In this document: positions 10,851-23,350 of the stretch, one piece after another
Layout of the letters: every line of letters begins with the position of its first letter
How positions within the stretch are numbered: position 1 is the stretch's first letter
Assembly (NCBI GenBank): GCA_033439255.1
Contig: CM065892.1
Coordinates: forward strand, 682,001 to 746,000
Source of the DNA: Hericium rajendrae
Taxonomy: Eukaryota > Basidiomycota > Agaricomycetes > Russulales > Hericiaceae
DNA length: 64,000 nucleotides
Reading direction: 5' to 3'
Position numbers and translations under genes: made by a program
Notes under the pieces: model-generated
What the model saw: the letters and a program-made list of their open reading frames with translations, nothing else
What the model was told of the DNA's origin: nothing
The model's database searches: none

Positions 10851-11282
10851 AAGCAGTCATGCACAACTCACCCAAAACTCAACAGATTGACTCCAATTTT
10901 TTTGTCACCTCAGCAGATGGAAAACACTTTCTCAAATCTATTGATCATTTGTCGATAGCTGCTATAGTTTGCTCAGAACAATGCAAAACATTTTAGAGGA
11001 AGTTTATATTTTCAATATTTCAAAAAGCAGTTTTTTTCACTCAGTTTTTTTCATGTACCTCAAGAGCTCGATCAGAGATTTCCAAAACTGAAGAGATCAT
11101 CATATTTGAGTGAGAATTGAGCTAGCTATGATGCAAAACAGTTTTGCTGCCCAATGCATGCAAAACTCGTTGGTGTCCAGAAAAGGAAGCCAGGCCAATA
11201 TTATTGCAAACAGCAATAATACATGGTGTCACCCTGGGGTAAGTAGCACAGACTGAGGACTCCGAAGGAGATACCTGAGACT
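10851..11282. other. AT-rich remnant between elements
   Basis: Sequence with T-runs and no open frame of note, similar in composition to 8.2-9.3 kb. It looks like the right-hand part of an older AT-rich element interrupted by the 9307-10850 insertion, but I could not align it to the left part by eye. Confidence 0.35.
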
Positions 11283-11370
11283 CGGATATCGAGGTAGAGG
11301 CCCGTGGGAAAACTGTGGCTGTAGCGCCACCGGCTAGCTCACGACGCGGATTTCATCCTTGGTCGTCCCG
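11283..11370 (+). repeat. Right arm of the 88-bp inverted repeat
   Basis: Complement of 6661-6748 (see that entry). It ends 60 bp before the stop codon of the first tandem-family gene and may overlap that gene's 3' UTR. Confidence 0.75.
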
Positions 11371-11429
11371 CTAACTTTACCCATATCCTCCGCGCACGGC
11401 CACCGACTTGAAGGAGCGAAATTCGAACG

Positions 11430-12788
11430 TTAGAGGTGAAGTGCTCTCAACTGCTGTACGGCTCCTTCGTCCCCGCTCAGCATTTCGTCGTCGGACTCAT
11501 TGCTGTCCATAGATGATTCTGTGGAAGTCCACTCGTCTGCGGAGCCGTCCGTCGTTGGATCGTCCTCGTCCGAATCGCATCCCTCAGGGGCCGGCGTGAA
11601 CCTCCTGCGATACCAGATCGGCTCCAATTCCTGGTCCTCGTCCCCAGATACATCGGAGCCCTCGTATTCGTTGACGATCAAGGCCTCTTGCACCGAGTCT
11701 CCCACAAATGTAACCGCCTCTCGTACGTCGCTGTCAGTGTCGCTGGTGTAGGAGTCTTCGATAGAGTCTTCATCAGTTTCTTCGGCGTCCATGCCCAGGC
11801 GATCACCCGCGGGCCTTGTCACCCAAACACTTACGTTCCGCTTGTCCCCAGAGTGCTCGAGGACTGTTTCTCCCTCGCAGACTGTCTCCCAATCACCGGG
11901 ATCCCCGTCATCCCTGAGCGGAAATAACATCGCCTCCTCCAACAGCCCCTCGATGAACAAGCTCCCATCTGGATCATCTTCGTCAAGAACGATGCGTCTG
12001 CCAAGGCAAATCTTCCACAAGTCGCCTTGCTTCATACCCGGCCCTGAAAAGTCTTCAAATAGCGCGTCATCGGCCCATGCAACGATGCCGTGCTCGTGAG
12101 TAAACCTCAACTGGAATGTCTCGCACATGAGGCGTGAGGCTCCACGCGCAATTAATGCTCTGTACTCGTCGTCTGGACAGTAGTACCCAGGGGCAGACAT
12201 GTGCACCGCCACGTCGAGCAGGGGCGTTGTGCCTCTCGGGACGATCTGACGATCACTTTGCAGCCAGTCGTCGTTTGTGCTCATACTCCCGCGGAGGCGT
12301 CGTTCACGTTCGTCGTCGTCTTTCTACAATCAACGTCAGGATTGTGTCTGACGATGGGGCACAAGCAGAAGGAACAAACTAGCCTTGTCGCAGGCGTGCT
12401 GTAAACCGCACTTCACATTCTGGCAGATCCTTTGTGCAACCTCCCATTGGCACGCGGTGCATCGAAATACGCCGTCCGTTTCATCGAAGAGAGCGGATGG
12501 TAATTCCTCTTCCTCGCTGCTCTCTTCCTCCTTGCCATGCACTGCATAAATGGATTGTTCAAAAGGGTACACACTAATACGTCCTGTTTCAGACCTACTT
12601 TTGTTGTTCTGATCCAAAATTTGATCCCTTATCTCTGCCAGCTCACTCTGCAGCATGTCGATTATCCGGCCTTGCAACCGTAAGAAGATCTGGCAATTCC
12701 TTATGAGTCTCTAGCATCGCGTCATCACGAGCCATCGTACCGTTGGAAGATCGTCACCATTCCTTGATCCAGAAGCTGTACCGGACAT
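11430..12788 (-). CDS. Tandem family member 1: coiled coil, Cys knuckle, conserved domain, acidic tail (unknown)
   Basis: Unrecognised family; the same architecture is repeated in the next two genes. Exon 1 starts at 12788 (MSGTASGSRNGDDLPT) and splices to a predicted coiled coil (RIIDMLQSELAEIRDQILDQ). After an acidic stretch comes a metal-knuckle pattern: RCTACQWEVAQRICQ, then a spacer carrying C-G-L-Q-H, i.e. Cys-x2-Cys-x8-Cys-x4-Cys-x3-His. The long last exon (11430-12284) has the conserved block: PRGTTPLLDV, DEYRALIARGASRLMCETF, GIVAWADDALFEDFSG, GDLWKICLGRRIVLDEDDPD and VWVTRP. It ends in an Asp/Ser-rich tail with EMLSGDE just before the C-terminus. No signal peptide or membrane segment; zinc binding and a nuclear or cytosolic scaffold role are inference. 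Compared with members 2 and 3 the knuckle has two extra residues between Cys3 and Cys4. Confidence 0.75.
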
Positions 12789-13137
12789 CGATGTGTGTCC
12801 TTTCTGCGTCAAGACGAAGGAGTGGAAACAAATACGAGGTGAACTCGAGGTCAGTGATGCGCACAGGTCAAACTTTAAGCGTCTCGTCATGGACATATTA
12901 CGGCACGCGTCGCGCGTTACCGTACGTACGTACATCGCGGACACTCCATCCTTCCTCAGACGTTCATTTTAGATAGATGGTGACGGTCACTATGCCAATC
13001 TAGAAAGATGGAGGGATGGATGGTAAGGGAGGGGCTGTCATACTGTCTACCACATTTTACAGACCCCATGTCAGTATTGTCATGACTTTGTTGCCTCCCG
13101 CATGCACTCCACTGACACCTGTCGAAGCGAAAGCTAC
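12789..13137. other. Spacer between tandem genes 1 and 2
   Basis: About 350 bp with a CGTACGTACGTAC run near 12922 and no plausible exon. It must contain the promoter of member 1 and the 3' end of member 2. The 14-bp motif shared upstream of members 2 and 3 is absent here. Confidence 0.5.
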
Positions 13138-14454
13138 CTAGCCGGCGCGGAGTGCCCTCAACTGCGGAACGGCCTGTTCATCCCCACTCATCACTTCGTC
13201 TTCATCAAAATCGCTGTCTGCAGAGGACTCCGACGCCGACCATTCGTCTGCCGAGCCATCCGTGGTCTGGGCGCCATCGTAATTTCCGTCGGAGGTTATG
13301 CTGTACTTCTTGCGATACCACTGGAAAGGCTCCGACTGCGGGTTCACGTCCACGTCCACATCCACAGCCATACCTTCATCCTCGTATTCGTCGATGACCG
13401 CGTCCGTCATGTTGGCATCGTTGACTGTGGCTGTTCCCCCTTCGTCCAAGTAGTCGCTGATGTACTCATCGCTAGCGCTGTCATCTTTACCCGTCCGTAC
13501 CTCGAAGGGCCTTGTAACCCATACTCCTTCCTTCTCAAGGACTGTCTCCCAAGTACCAAGTCGCCAGGTCCTCCTGATGGGAAACAGCATCGCTTCCTCT
13601 AACAGTCCCTCGATGAATCCACTCCCGTCCGGATCGTCTTCATCAAGGATAATGCGTCGCCCGAGGCATATCTTCCAGTAATCGCCGGGCTTCATGCGAG
13701 GGCCCGAGAACTCGTCAAACAGTGTATCATCGGCCCATGCGATAATGCCCTTCGCATGGGAAAATCGCAATTTGAACGTCTCGCACATCAGGCGCGAGGC
13801 ACCGCGCGCAAGCAGTGCTTCGTACTCATCCCTCGGGCAGTATCCCCTTGGGGCATCCATGTACGCCCTCACGTTAAGAAGAGGCGTGGTGCCCCTCGGG
13901 GCAAGTTGACGATCGCTGTCGAGCAATTCATTGTCCGTGCTGATGCTTCCATGAATATGTCTCTCCAATCCATCTACTTCCTCCTAGAGCAAAAGTCAGA
14001 TTATATGCCGTGGGGCGCATGTAGGAGGGACAGACCGTTTCACAGTCATGCGCCAGACCGCAGTTTTGACAGAATCCATCCGCAACCTCCCAGGCACATT
14101 CCGTGCATCTCAAAACGTCTGGGTCCTCTTCGTCCAAAATAGCAGATGGCAGATCGTTCTTGTCATCGCTGCTGTCAACTTCCTCATCGTCAGTCACTGC
14201 GAAATGATCAGCGGCAAATCAGCGGAGAAGAGAGCGAACGACGATGAATGTATATTCACAAGCGACTTTATTCTGACACAGAACCTGATTCCTCAATTGG
14301 GTCACTTGGTTTTGTAGTTCGACAATTAACTGGCTTTGTTGCAAGAGCGTCTGATAGAATTTTATGAGTCGCTCTAGCTTCGCAGCAGCATGGACCACCG
14401 TACCTGTGTAACATTGTTCCCGTCGGATGGCCCCGCGATTGCATTGGGAGGCAT
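13138..14454 (-). CDS. Tandem family member 2 (unknown)
   Basis: Same plan and same intron positions as its neighbours. Exon 1 (14454) reads MPPNAIAGPSDGNNVTQ; exon 2 after a TATCAG acceptor is a heptad-rich coiled coil (SQLIVELQNQVTQLRNQVL). Exon 3 carries an acidic run and the knuckle RCTECAWEVADGFCQNCGL followed by AHDC (Cys-x2-Cys-x8-Cys-x2-Cys-x3-His). The last exon (13138 to about 13985) starts EEVDGLERHIHGSISTD and holds the conserved domain: LAPRGTTPLLNV, DEYEALLARGASRLMCETF, GIIAWADDTLFDEFSG, GDYWKICLGRRIILDEDDPD, VWVTRPF. The tail is acidic and ends DFDEDEVMSGDEQAV. The exon 2 to exon 3 junction is the least certain join. Function unknown. Confidence 0.75.
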
Positions 14455-14672
14455 AGCTGTGTTCCTTGGTGAAGAGACTGGATGTGAGGCCAGGTGCTCA
14501 GCAAGTTGACACGCATGGCACGGTCGCGTAACGACCGGCCCTAAATAGCACGCGACGCGCGCGTTCCCGCCTGTCGCTGCTCGAAGTCGTTGTTATTTCA
14601 ACTCTCCGCTTTACCAGACATCATTAGACAAGTTACAGGAACAGCTGTTGTCTTCGTAGAGTTATCTATCTT
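14455..14672. other. Spacer between tandem genes 2 and 3
   Basis: Short promoter region of member 2 containing the shared 14-bp motif. The rest is featureless to me. Confidence 0.5.
14532..14545 (-). promoter_or_regulatory. Promoter word shared by tandem members 2 and 3 (copy upstream of member 2)
   Basis: CGACCGGCCCTAAA on the plus strand, i.e. TTTAGGGCCGGTCG in the direction of transcription, 78 bp before the ATG of member 2. The identical 14-mer lies 123 bp before the ATG of member 3. It could be a regulatory site or just sequence retained from the duplication. Confidence 0.4.
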
Positions 14673-16022
14673 CTATTCTACGGTACTTTGTATTACCTCC
14701 TCATCGCCACTCAACATCTCCGAGTCTGAATCACTGTCAACAGATCGCTCCGGATCTGACTGATCTTCTTCTGAATCCTCATCGTTTTTCGTATCTTCGT
14801 CTTCCGAATCGTCAGAACTCTCGTATTCGTTGCTGAACAGGGATTCTTCTGGTTGATCTTCTATGCTTGGGTTACTGCTATCCGCAGATTCAGCCTTTGG
14901 TGGCACGTCTTGGTCCATAGGCTCTGCTTTAGGTACTTTATCTTCACCCGCGGGCTCTGCTTTGGGCACGTTACTATCATGCGTGGCTCCCGCCCGGCCT
15001 CTTTTAGCATTATCAATACCGTGAGCACCCGCTTCAGCATCATGCATCGGCCTCGTAACCCATACTCCCTCGCTCTCCGGAACGGTCTCCCAGCCATTGG
15101 GGCTGAAGCCAACCATGTGAAACGTCGCTTCGTCCAAGAGCGTCTCTATGAACCAACTTCCATCCAAGTCATCCTCTTCAAGAACGATGAACCGTCCCAG
15201 ACAGATCTTCCACCGGTCGCCCGGCTTCATGCGCGCTCCGGAGTAGTCCTCGAATATCGCCTCGTCGGCCCAGGCGACGATGCCCGTCTCGCGCTCGAAC
15301 TCCAGCTGGAATGTCTCACACATGGCAGACGTGGCGCCCCGCGCCAAGAGAGCGCGATATTCGTCTGCACGATAGTTCCACCCGACAGGGACTTGATCCC
15401 ATGTCACGTCGAGGAGTGGCGTCGTCCCGCGGGGCGCGAGTTGACGGTCGCCGTGGACCGCTTCGTTTTCCGTGGACATGCTTCCGTTGACCAATCGCTG
15501 CATTTGTTCCTCCTCTTCCTAGACGTGCAAGTCAGTTACCTCGGACTTGAGATCATCGTTCGAGATATTAACCTCGTCGTATGCATGCCTCAAATGGCAG
15601 CTCTGGCAAAAACCTTCGACGACTTCCCAGGCGCAGCGCGTGCAGCGCAGGGTAGCAAGACCCTGCATATAATCTGGATGACCATACCATGGATCACCCT
15701 CGCGAATTGCTTCCGGAAGCCTGCGATTCTTGCTTTTATCATTGCTCAGGTCCTCTTGGAGTCCTGATTAGCACAAACTTTATCAAAGCACGATGTTTCA
15801 GACATCTTGCTCACTGTTATTGATCTTAGCCTGGGTTCTCAAAGCTTCGACTTCATCATTTAACTCAACGTTTTCCTTTCTCAACGTAGCGATGATCTAC
15901 CGGAACCAAATGATTATTTCGGGAGTTCAATGGATCCCACACATGGTATGCTCTTTAGGACGCACCTGTATCATGTCTTCCTTGCTAATCAGCTCATAGT
16001 CTTGGTTGGCAGCCTCCGCCAT
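14673..16022 (-). CDS. Tandem family member 3 (unknown)
   Basis: The clearest gene model of the three. Exon 1 from 16022 reads MAEAANQDYELISKEDMIQ; exon 2 is a coiled coil (IIATLRKENVELNDEVEAL); exon 3 begins RLQEDLSNDKSKNRRLPEAI and ends with the knuckle RCTRCAWEVVEGFCQSCHL plus RHAYDE. A 57-bp intron (GTTAAT..TAG) leads into the last exon, which carries LAPRGTTPLLDV, DEYRALLARGATSAMCETF, GIVAWADEAIFEDYSG, GDRWKICLGRFIVLEEDDLD and VWVTRP. Its tail differs from the others: repeated KAEP motifs (VPKAEPAGE, VPKAEPMDQ, PPKAESAD), then acidic sequence and the same EMLSGDE signature. The tail is therefore evolving faster than the core. The knuckle keeps four Cys and one His but lacks the Cys that follows in members 1 and 2. 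Function unknown. Confidence 0.8.
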
Positions 16023-16380
16023 CCTTGGGCATAACTTGGAGACGACGTCGGATGCAAATTGGCGGTCGCAGTCCGGTCGAGCTCGAGCTGGAACGCGTCG
16101 CGCTAAATTATCGAAGCACGATCCTTTTTCGGGTGGGCGCGTATCGACCGGCCCTAAACTGCATCTTAGTCACGTGCGACGCGTTTCTGAGGGGAGCGGC
16201 GGCCCGGCGAGCAGAGGCAAGCGGCTGGCAGCCAGACGATCCTATGTCTCTGTCATGGTCCCTTCCTTCTATACGTCACACTAAAACCAAGACTGCTATA
16301 GACACTTCTTTTCATGTACAGACTGATACATTTTGTTAAGCTACATCGTAGTCATTTGTCCGCTTCAGTTCTTGTCCTCC
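16023..16380. other. Promoter region of tandem member 3 and 3' flank of P5C dehydrogenase
   Basis: Includes the second copy of the 14-bp shared motif; otherwise no gene or repeat that I recognise. Confidence 0.5.
16145..16158 (-). promoter_or_regulatory. Promoter word shared by tandem members 2 and 3 (copy upstream of member 3)
   Basis: Identical 14-mer CGACCGGCCCTAAA on the plus strand, 123 bp upstream of the member 3 ATG; see the entry at 14532. Confidence 0.4.
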
Positions 16381-18612
<2,232 letters not shown>

Positions 18613-18794
18613 GGTCGAACTATACTGGTGTCAAGCAAGTTTGAGAAGTTGCGAGAAGAAATGGACGTCGTGGTACGGTGCAGAGAGATAAATACCCAGA
18701 ATCCCTGTCTAATCATTTCAAGTTGCTATCGCCGTCGTCGGATGCCCGATCGTCGGACGGTCGGCGCGAGGATCACTATCAAGCTGGGTCATGA

Positions 18795-19554
18795 CCAAAA
18801 CAGTGGAAGTGAAGTGGGACCGGCCGGCTCGGCAAGTGCCGGGCCGACCAGAATAGTGGAACTGGAGGCTTGCTGGAGGCCGACTTCCACTGGCGCGTCG
18901 CGCCATCCCGCCCTACGGGCGGGATTCCCACGACTCCTTCATTGTTTTGGCCGGCCAGCAGGGTGTGCGGCCAAGCTCTGGCGCATCGGCATCATCGGCG
19001 AAGGACGCCAGCATGCGAATGGTGCACGCGATGCTGACTGACGCTGAGCGCTGAGAGGCACTGCCGAGGATTAGCTCCTCGGCGTGTGTGGCGCGGGCCG
19101 GCGCGTCTCCCGCCGCCTCAGAGGCCGCCGCCCGCACTCGTGACTCAGGACGGCGCTGTAGCTCGCGTTTGCTGCTGCGTCCTTGCGCGCGTTCTTGCAC
19201 CCCTCGAGTGGCACGGCCCCATTGTCCTGAATCCGCGTCGCCGCCGTGGGCGGCGCACGGCCCGAAGGGGCGCGCATGTCGTTCGAGCCTCGAGGACGGC
19301 GCGGACGTTCCTCCCATCCGTGCTTGTGCTAATATACCTAAATTTACAACACTATTCCTACAATTGTATGAAATACTATGTTAGTGAGGCATCGTATAGA
19401 GCGGCGGAGGGAGGCGCGAAGGCGGGACAATGTAATGCCACCCCGACACAGTGCCGTCAAAATACTTAGTTGAAGTGGACGACACGTCTCAGTGGAAGTC
19501 GGAGCTTCAACTGACTTCCACTGGCTCAGACTCACTTCACTTCCACTCTTTTGG
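18795..19554. mobile_element. MITE-like inverted-repeat element, 760 bp
   Basis: Ends are CCAAAASAGTGGAAGTGAAG at 18795 and its complement ending at 19554, with the match continuing to about 24 bp. The word GTGGAAGT or its complement recurs inside (near 18855, 18890, 19455, 19490 and 19520), a subterminal-repeat pattern typical of transposase binding sites. The interior is strikingly GC-rich for an intergenic region and carries no gene. No clear target-site duplication. It sits between the divergent P5C dehydrogenase promoter and the 3' end of the BTB gene. Confidence 0.6.
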
Positions 19555-19891
19555 TATATACTCCTATCAAGCTCGAGACTCATGCTCAGGCGCGGAGGCG
19601 GAACGGATCTTTTGTGATCTCTAGACTCTTGTGAGCTACGGATGAAAGTACCGCCTTCTCAACAACCATCGCGGCCAGGAACTCGACATGAGTACATCGT
19701 CTATCATGGAGAAGATGAAGCGAGATGGTACATTGCAGGGGTATAGGCATGTACGAATCAGAAAATTCGCGACCAACATTGCTGCCCTAACGACTGGCCG
19801 CCATAAAGTACGTCGGTAATCGTATCAGCTAGCGGCGTTCCGAGGAGGCATCAGTATGGGAGACATCAATCCATGTCAATGCGGATATCTA
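19555..19891. other. Intergenic, 3' flank of the BTB gene
   Basis: No gene or repeat recognised in this stretch. Confidence 0.4.
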
Positions 19892-20731
19892 TCATATCGT
19901 CGACGGGAGTTCGTCGATCTTTGCCTTGAGCGCATCAAGAAACGCATATGAACCAAGGATGCTCCCCGCGCATCGCTGACACCCACTCGCATTCGCGACC
20001 TCCGCCAGAAAACCCAACGAGAAGATGACCTTCGTCGTCGGCCGCACCTTCAGCTCCTCCCTCGCCCGCTCCTTGAACTCAACCCACCACTTGGGCGCCG
20101 CGAACGACGTGTACCCCTGCCCATTGCATTGCATGCACTTCACCCCATCGCCCATCACCAGCAGTTTCTGCGCGGCATCCGCCCGGCGGCGGTGGAGATC
20201 AAGGAGGCGGTAATATGAGAACGCGGTGATGTATTTCAGGTCGTCGGAGAGCGGGCAGTCGAGGACGTTGATGTGGAGCGTGTGCTGTGATGCGCGCTTC
20301 GCCTCCTCTTCGAGCTCGAAACGAGAGGCGATGGCGAAGACGCGCACGGGCGACTCCTGCAGGAACCTGGGCGACACGAGAAGCTCACGCAGTCGAGAAA
20401 TGACGCCCGACATGTCATATTTCGTCGCTGCGCAGAGTAGCGAAACAAGAGTGTCGAGACTGGATATGAGTGGATCGGGGATGGGGTATATGAATTGGAA
20501 GAGTGGATCCAGAACGGAGGCCTCTTCAGACATCTCGATTACAGGCAAAGGGTTAAGCGATGGCATTTGCTGCGCCTGCGGAAGAGAAAACATTGTCGTG
20601 AAGAAAGGTGAAGACGCCGATAAGATGCATTTGTGAGCTGGGAAGTCGACAGGGTCATCGCCGCCGGAGCGCACGATGGTGTCGGCACTAGGGAAATCGT
20701 TGAAGGTATTAGGCGACTTCGAGAGGATCAT
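19892..20731 (-). CDS. BTB/POZ domain protein
   Basis: Single-exon coding region of 279 residues from the ATG at 20731. A 5' UTR intron probably precedes it: GTAAGT near 20784 and CCAAG directly before the ATG. The N-terminal BTB domain is clear: FPSADTIVRSGGDDPVDF, then PAHKCILSASSPFFTTMFS, an acidic strand VIEMSEEASVLDPLFQFIY and the helical part with LLCAATKYDMSGVISRLREL. The C-terminal half contains paired cysteines, VKCMQCNGQGYTSF and ASGCQRCAGS, found in many Agaricomycete BTB proteins. Such proteins dimerise and often act as substrate adaptors or transcription co-factors, but the family is large and no specific role can be given. Confidence 0.85.
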   Translation of the reverse strand: MILSKSPNTFNDFPSADTIVRSGGDDPVDFPAHKCILSASSPFFTTMFSLPQAQQMPSLNPLPVIEMSEEASVLDPLFQFIYPIPDPLISSLDTLVSLLCAATKYDMSGVISRLRELLVSPRFLQESPVRVFAIASRFELEEEAKRASQHTLHINVLDCPLSDDLKYITAFSYYRLLDLHRRRADAAQKLLVMGDGVKCMQCNGQGYTSFAAPKWWVEFKERAREELKVRPTTKVIFSLGFLAEVANASGCQRCAGSILGSYAFLDALKAKIDELPSTI

Positions 20732-21021
20732 CTTGGGTAAACGGGAGAATGGCAGTAGGAAACAACTCACGACAGGCACTTACATAGTATTTAAAGGGAG
20801 CTATTTCAATTCAGTCCAGAGGTCCAGTGCTGAGAGCAACGGCTATGCTGCGTCACTGTGGACTCGTATCATGTGGTTTGATGTCGAGCGATGAAACGTA
20901 CCAAGCAGGCAATGCATATGATTGCAATAATGAAACATGGCTAGGCGCATAACAGAACATGTGAGACAGCTAAATTTGGCTGGTACGCGCGCCCCAGGCA
21001 AGCAAACGCACCCAGCATACT

Positions 21022-22628
21022 TTAACGCCTGCGGTCGCGCTCGTAGCGATCCCGCCTATCCGCCCTATGCCGCGTGTCCACCTCCCTACTCCGACTCCGA
21101 CGTCGCTCGTCTCGATCCCTATGGCCTCCATGCTTTGGGGGAGGAGATTTTGACCGTGTCCTCCTGTCCCTCTCCCTAGATCTGCTGCGACCAGGACTTC
21201 TTCGACGGCGCTTTGGTGAAAAGCCATCGTCCGGAACGTCGAACACCATCCCGTATCTGTCACCATCGAAGCGACTGCCTTCCCTATAGCGCCTTGTGGG
21301 TTCCAAGTCCTCCCTCCCGCCAAAGGTGCCGCGACCAATACCTCCCCTGGCACCTCCTCTGGCACCTCCCCGAGTTGCCTTCGGACCACCTATGCGAGGA
21401 TTGTTGGACCAACTAGTGTTGGAACGGGCGACAGATTGAGAGCTAAGATACGAAGGTTATACGGACCACGAAGGATAGAGCAACGTGACTACGTACAAAT
21501 CAACCCATATGCGCCTGTCATCCACAAGTACATTCTGCATTTTGAAGTATGCCTAGTACAGGACAGCACGTCAGCTTAGCTCAGGGCATAGCAGACAGCC
21601 AGCATACCTGTTCTGCATCTTCGCGCTTGTCAAACTCTATGAATGCATATTGCAGAGAGTCGCCTGTCTTCTTGTCCCGGATGACCTGACAACTCATGAT
21701 GGTGCCGAAGCGGGAGAAGATGAGCTCAAGGTCCTCATCCCTCGTCACCGGATTCAGCTTGCAGACGAAAAGCACGTTCTCAGGCGGTCGAACATTCGCA
21801 AACGGCAGATCGCCGACCATCTCGAGAGTCAGGGCCGCCGCCTCAGCAGCCTTCTTTCGCCGCGCCTCCTCAACCTCCTCTTCAGGCAGCTCCTCAAGCA
21901 CGTCTTCGTTTTCTGCAATGCGAGTCGAATTGTCACTAGGACGTAATGGTGGTTCTGCGGGTACCTCCAGCCCCGGAGGATCCGGGAATGGATCGTCTAC
22001 ATGCAACTGTAAGCATCGCTCCACAAGAATGGAATGGAGGAAGCACTCACCAAGAATGACTACATGTCGTATCCGTATATCCTTGAAAGGTCTTCCTTCC
22101 TGATCTACAAACACTTCGTTGATTTTGTCCAGCGTATCCAGTCCTTCTACGACATGACCAAATACAGCATGCTTGCCATCCAGGTACTCGATGTTATCCG
22201 CCAGCGTTATGAAAAATTGGCTACCGCATCCACCAGCTGGCTGACCTTCAATGGAAGGGGCTACAGCCATGGAGACCGTGCCTTTGTGGGTATGTTTGAG
22301 GCGGGGGTCGATTTCTGGGGTAAAATATCGGGGGACACCCGACTCGCCGCGCTGCGAGGCGATGTATGACCAGATTGACTCGCCTCCTGTACCTGTAGCA
22401 GATGGGTCTCCGGCCTGCGCCAGAAAGTCTTTCGAGACTGATAGGACAAAAAGCCTGTCAATTCATGCTCGTGGGTGATCTCATGACGGACGTACCATTG
22501 AAGAAGGCATTCAGGTTGTAGTAGTACACTTTCGACAGCTTCAGAAAGTTCTCGCTTGTCTTGGGGCATGCATCAACTTCGAGGTCAATGACGATGTCGC
22601 CAAGAGATGTCTCGAGGAGAAGCGCCAT
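21022..22628 (-). CDS. Cyclophilin-type peptidyl-prolyl isomerase with RRM (PPIL4/Cyp6 type)
   Basis: Starts at 22628 with [20 protein letters not shown], the usual start of this divergent cyclophilin class. The isomerase domain shows [40 protein letters not shown] and [19 protein letters not shown] Glu-rich linker ([15 protein letters not shown]) leads to an RRM with [20 protein letters not shown] (RNP2 region) and [17 protein letters not shown] (RNP1 region). The C-terminus is Arg/Gly-rich ([15 protein letters not shown]) and then RS-rich with [15 protein letters not shown]. This order matches human PPIL4 and fungal Cyp6, which work in the nucleus on splicing complexes. About five introns; product about 440 residues. 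Confidence 0.92.
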
Positions 22629-23350
22629 TGTGGCTGCAAGGGTCTTCTCGACCCTTGGAGTTAGAAATCCCGAAGAACGCTCGTTTTACCGACCCTTGAT
22701 AATGAGTGGATGCTGGTCTTGATATGCTTCAAGGTTTTAGTGAATCAGAGACTAAAAGACGCAGTTTTGACAGAAAATCAGGAAGCATTCGTAGCGGCCA
22801 CTATTCAGGACCAAGTCGACGAAACTAACAGCGAAAAGGTAGCCAACGATGGCTGGGGTCGAGGAAAGGATGTGGTCGACGAGAAACAAGAGGAGTACAC
22901 GTGACGACGCGTTCACTTTGCCAAGTAAGAGTTGGGCGCCTATCTGGTTTCTGACCTCCATGTGTGATCCATCTCCGGAGTATCTGCAGGCTTTGTTATC
23001 TCTCATCGGCAGCTTTCTCTTCGGTTTTCCCTCAGATGTGTCCCAGCTGATCTCCAGATGTACCGACGTATATCCAGGAGCCCTCGAGAGTGTCTAGTGT
23101 CGACCCAGCGCCAGCGACGTCGCTTCAAACTCGGATCCCTGCGCGCACTGGACCACAATCGCGCTCTTGGCTGTCTTTTTCGCGACAAAGAAGCAACATG
23201 AGCTCTTTCAGTGCACTTCTTAGGCAGGCCATGTTGTGAGAGGCGGTCGCTCGCCAAGAAATTGAGCAACTTGCCAAGCTCCCGACTTCATCCAGAGACT
23301 GGTATAAAGTGTTTCTTGCAAGCTGATGAGATGCCCAACACGTTTTGAAC
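22629..23350. other. Divergent promoter region, cyclophilin / LPMO
   Basis: Seven hundred bases between two divergent starts. Frames here are short and without family signal. The right end holds the LPMO core promoter. Confidence 0.5.
23303..23308 (+). promoter_or_regulatory. TATA box of the AA9 LPMO gene
   Basis: TATAAA lies 48 bp before the LPMO ATG, leaving room for a short leader. A strong TATA fits an inducible secreted-enzyme gene. Confidence 0.55.

Noticed and set aside
14853-15767. 304-residue plus-strand open frame
   Set aside because: Antisense to tandem family member 3, whose exons are supported by two paralogues.
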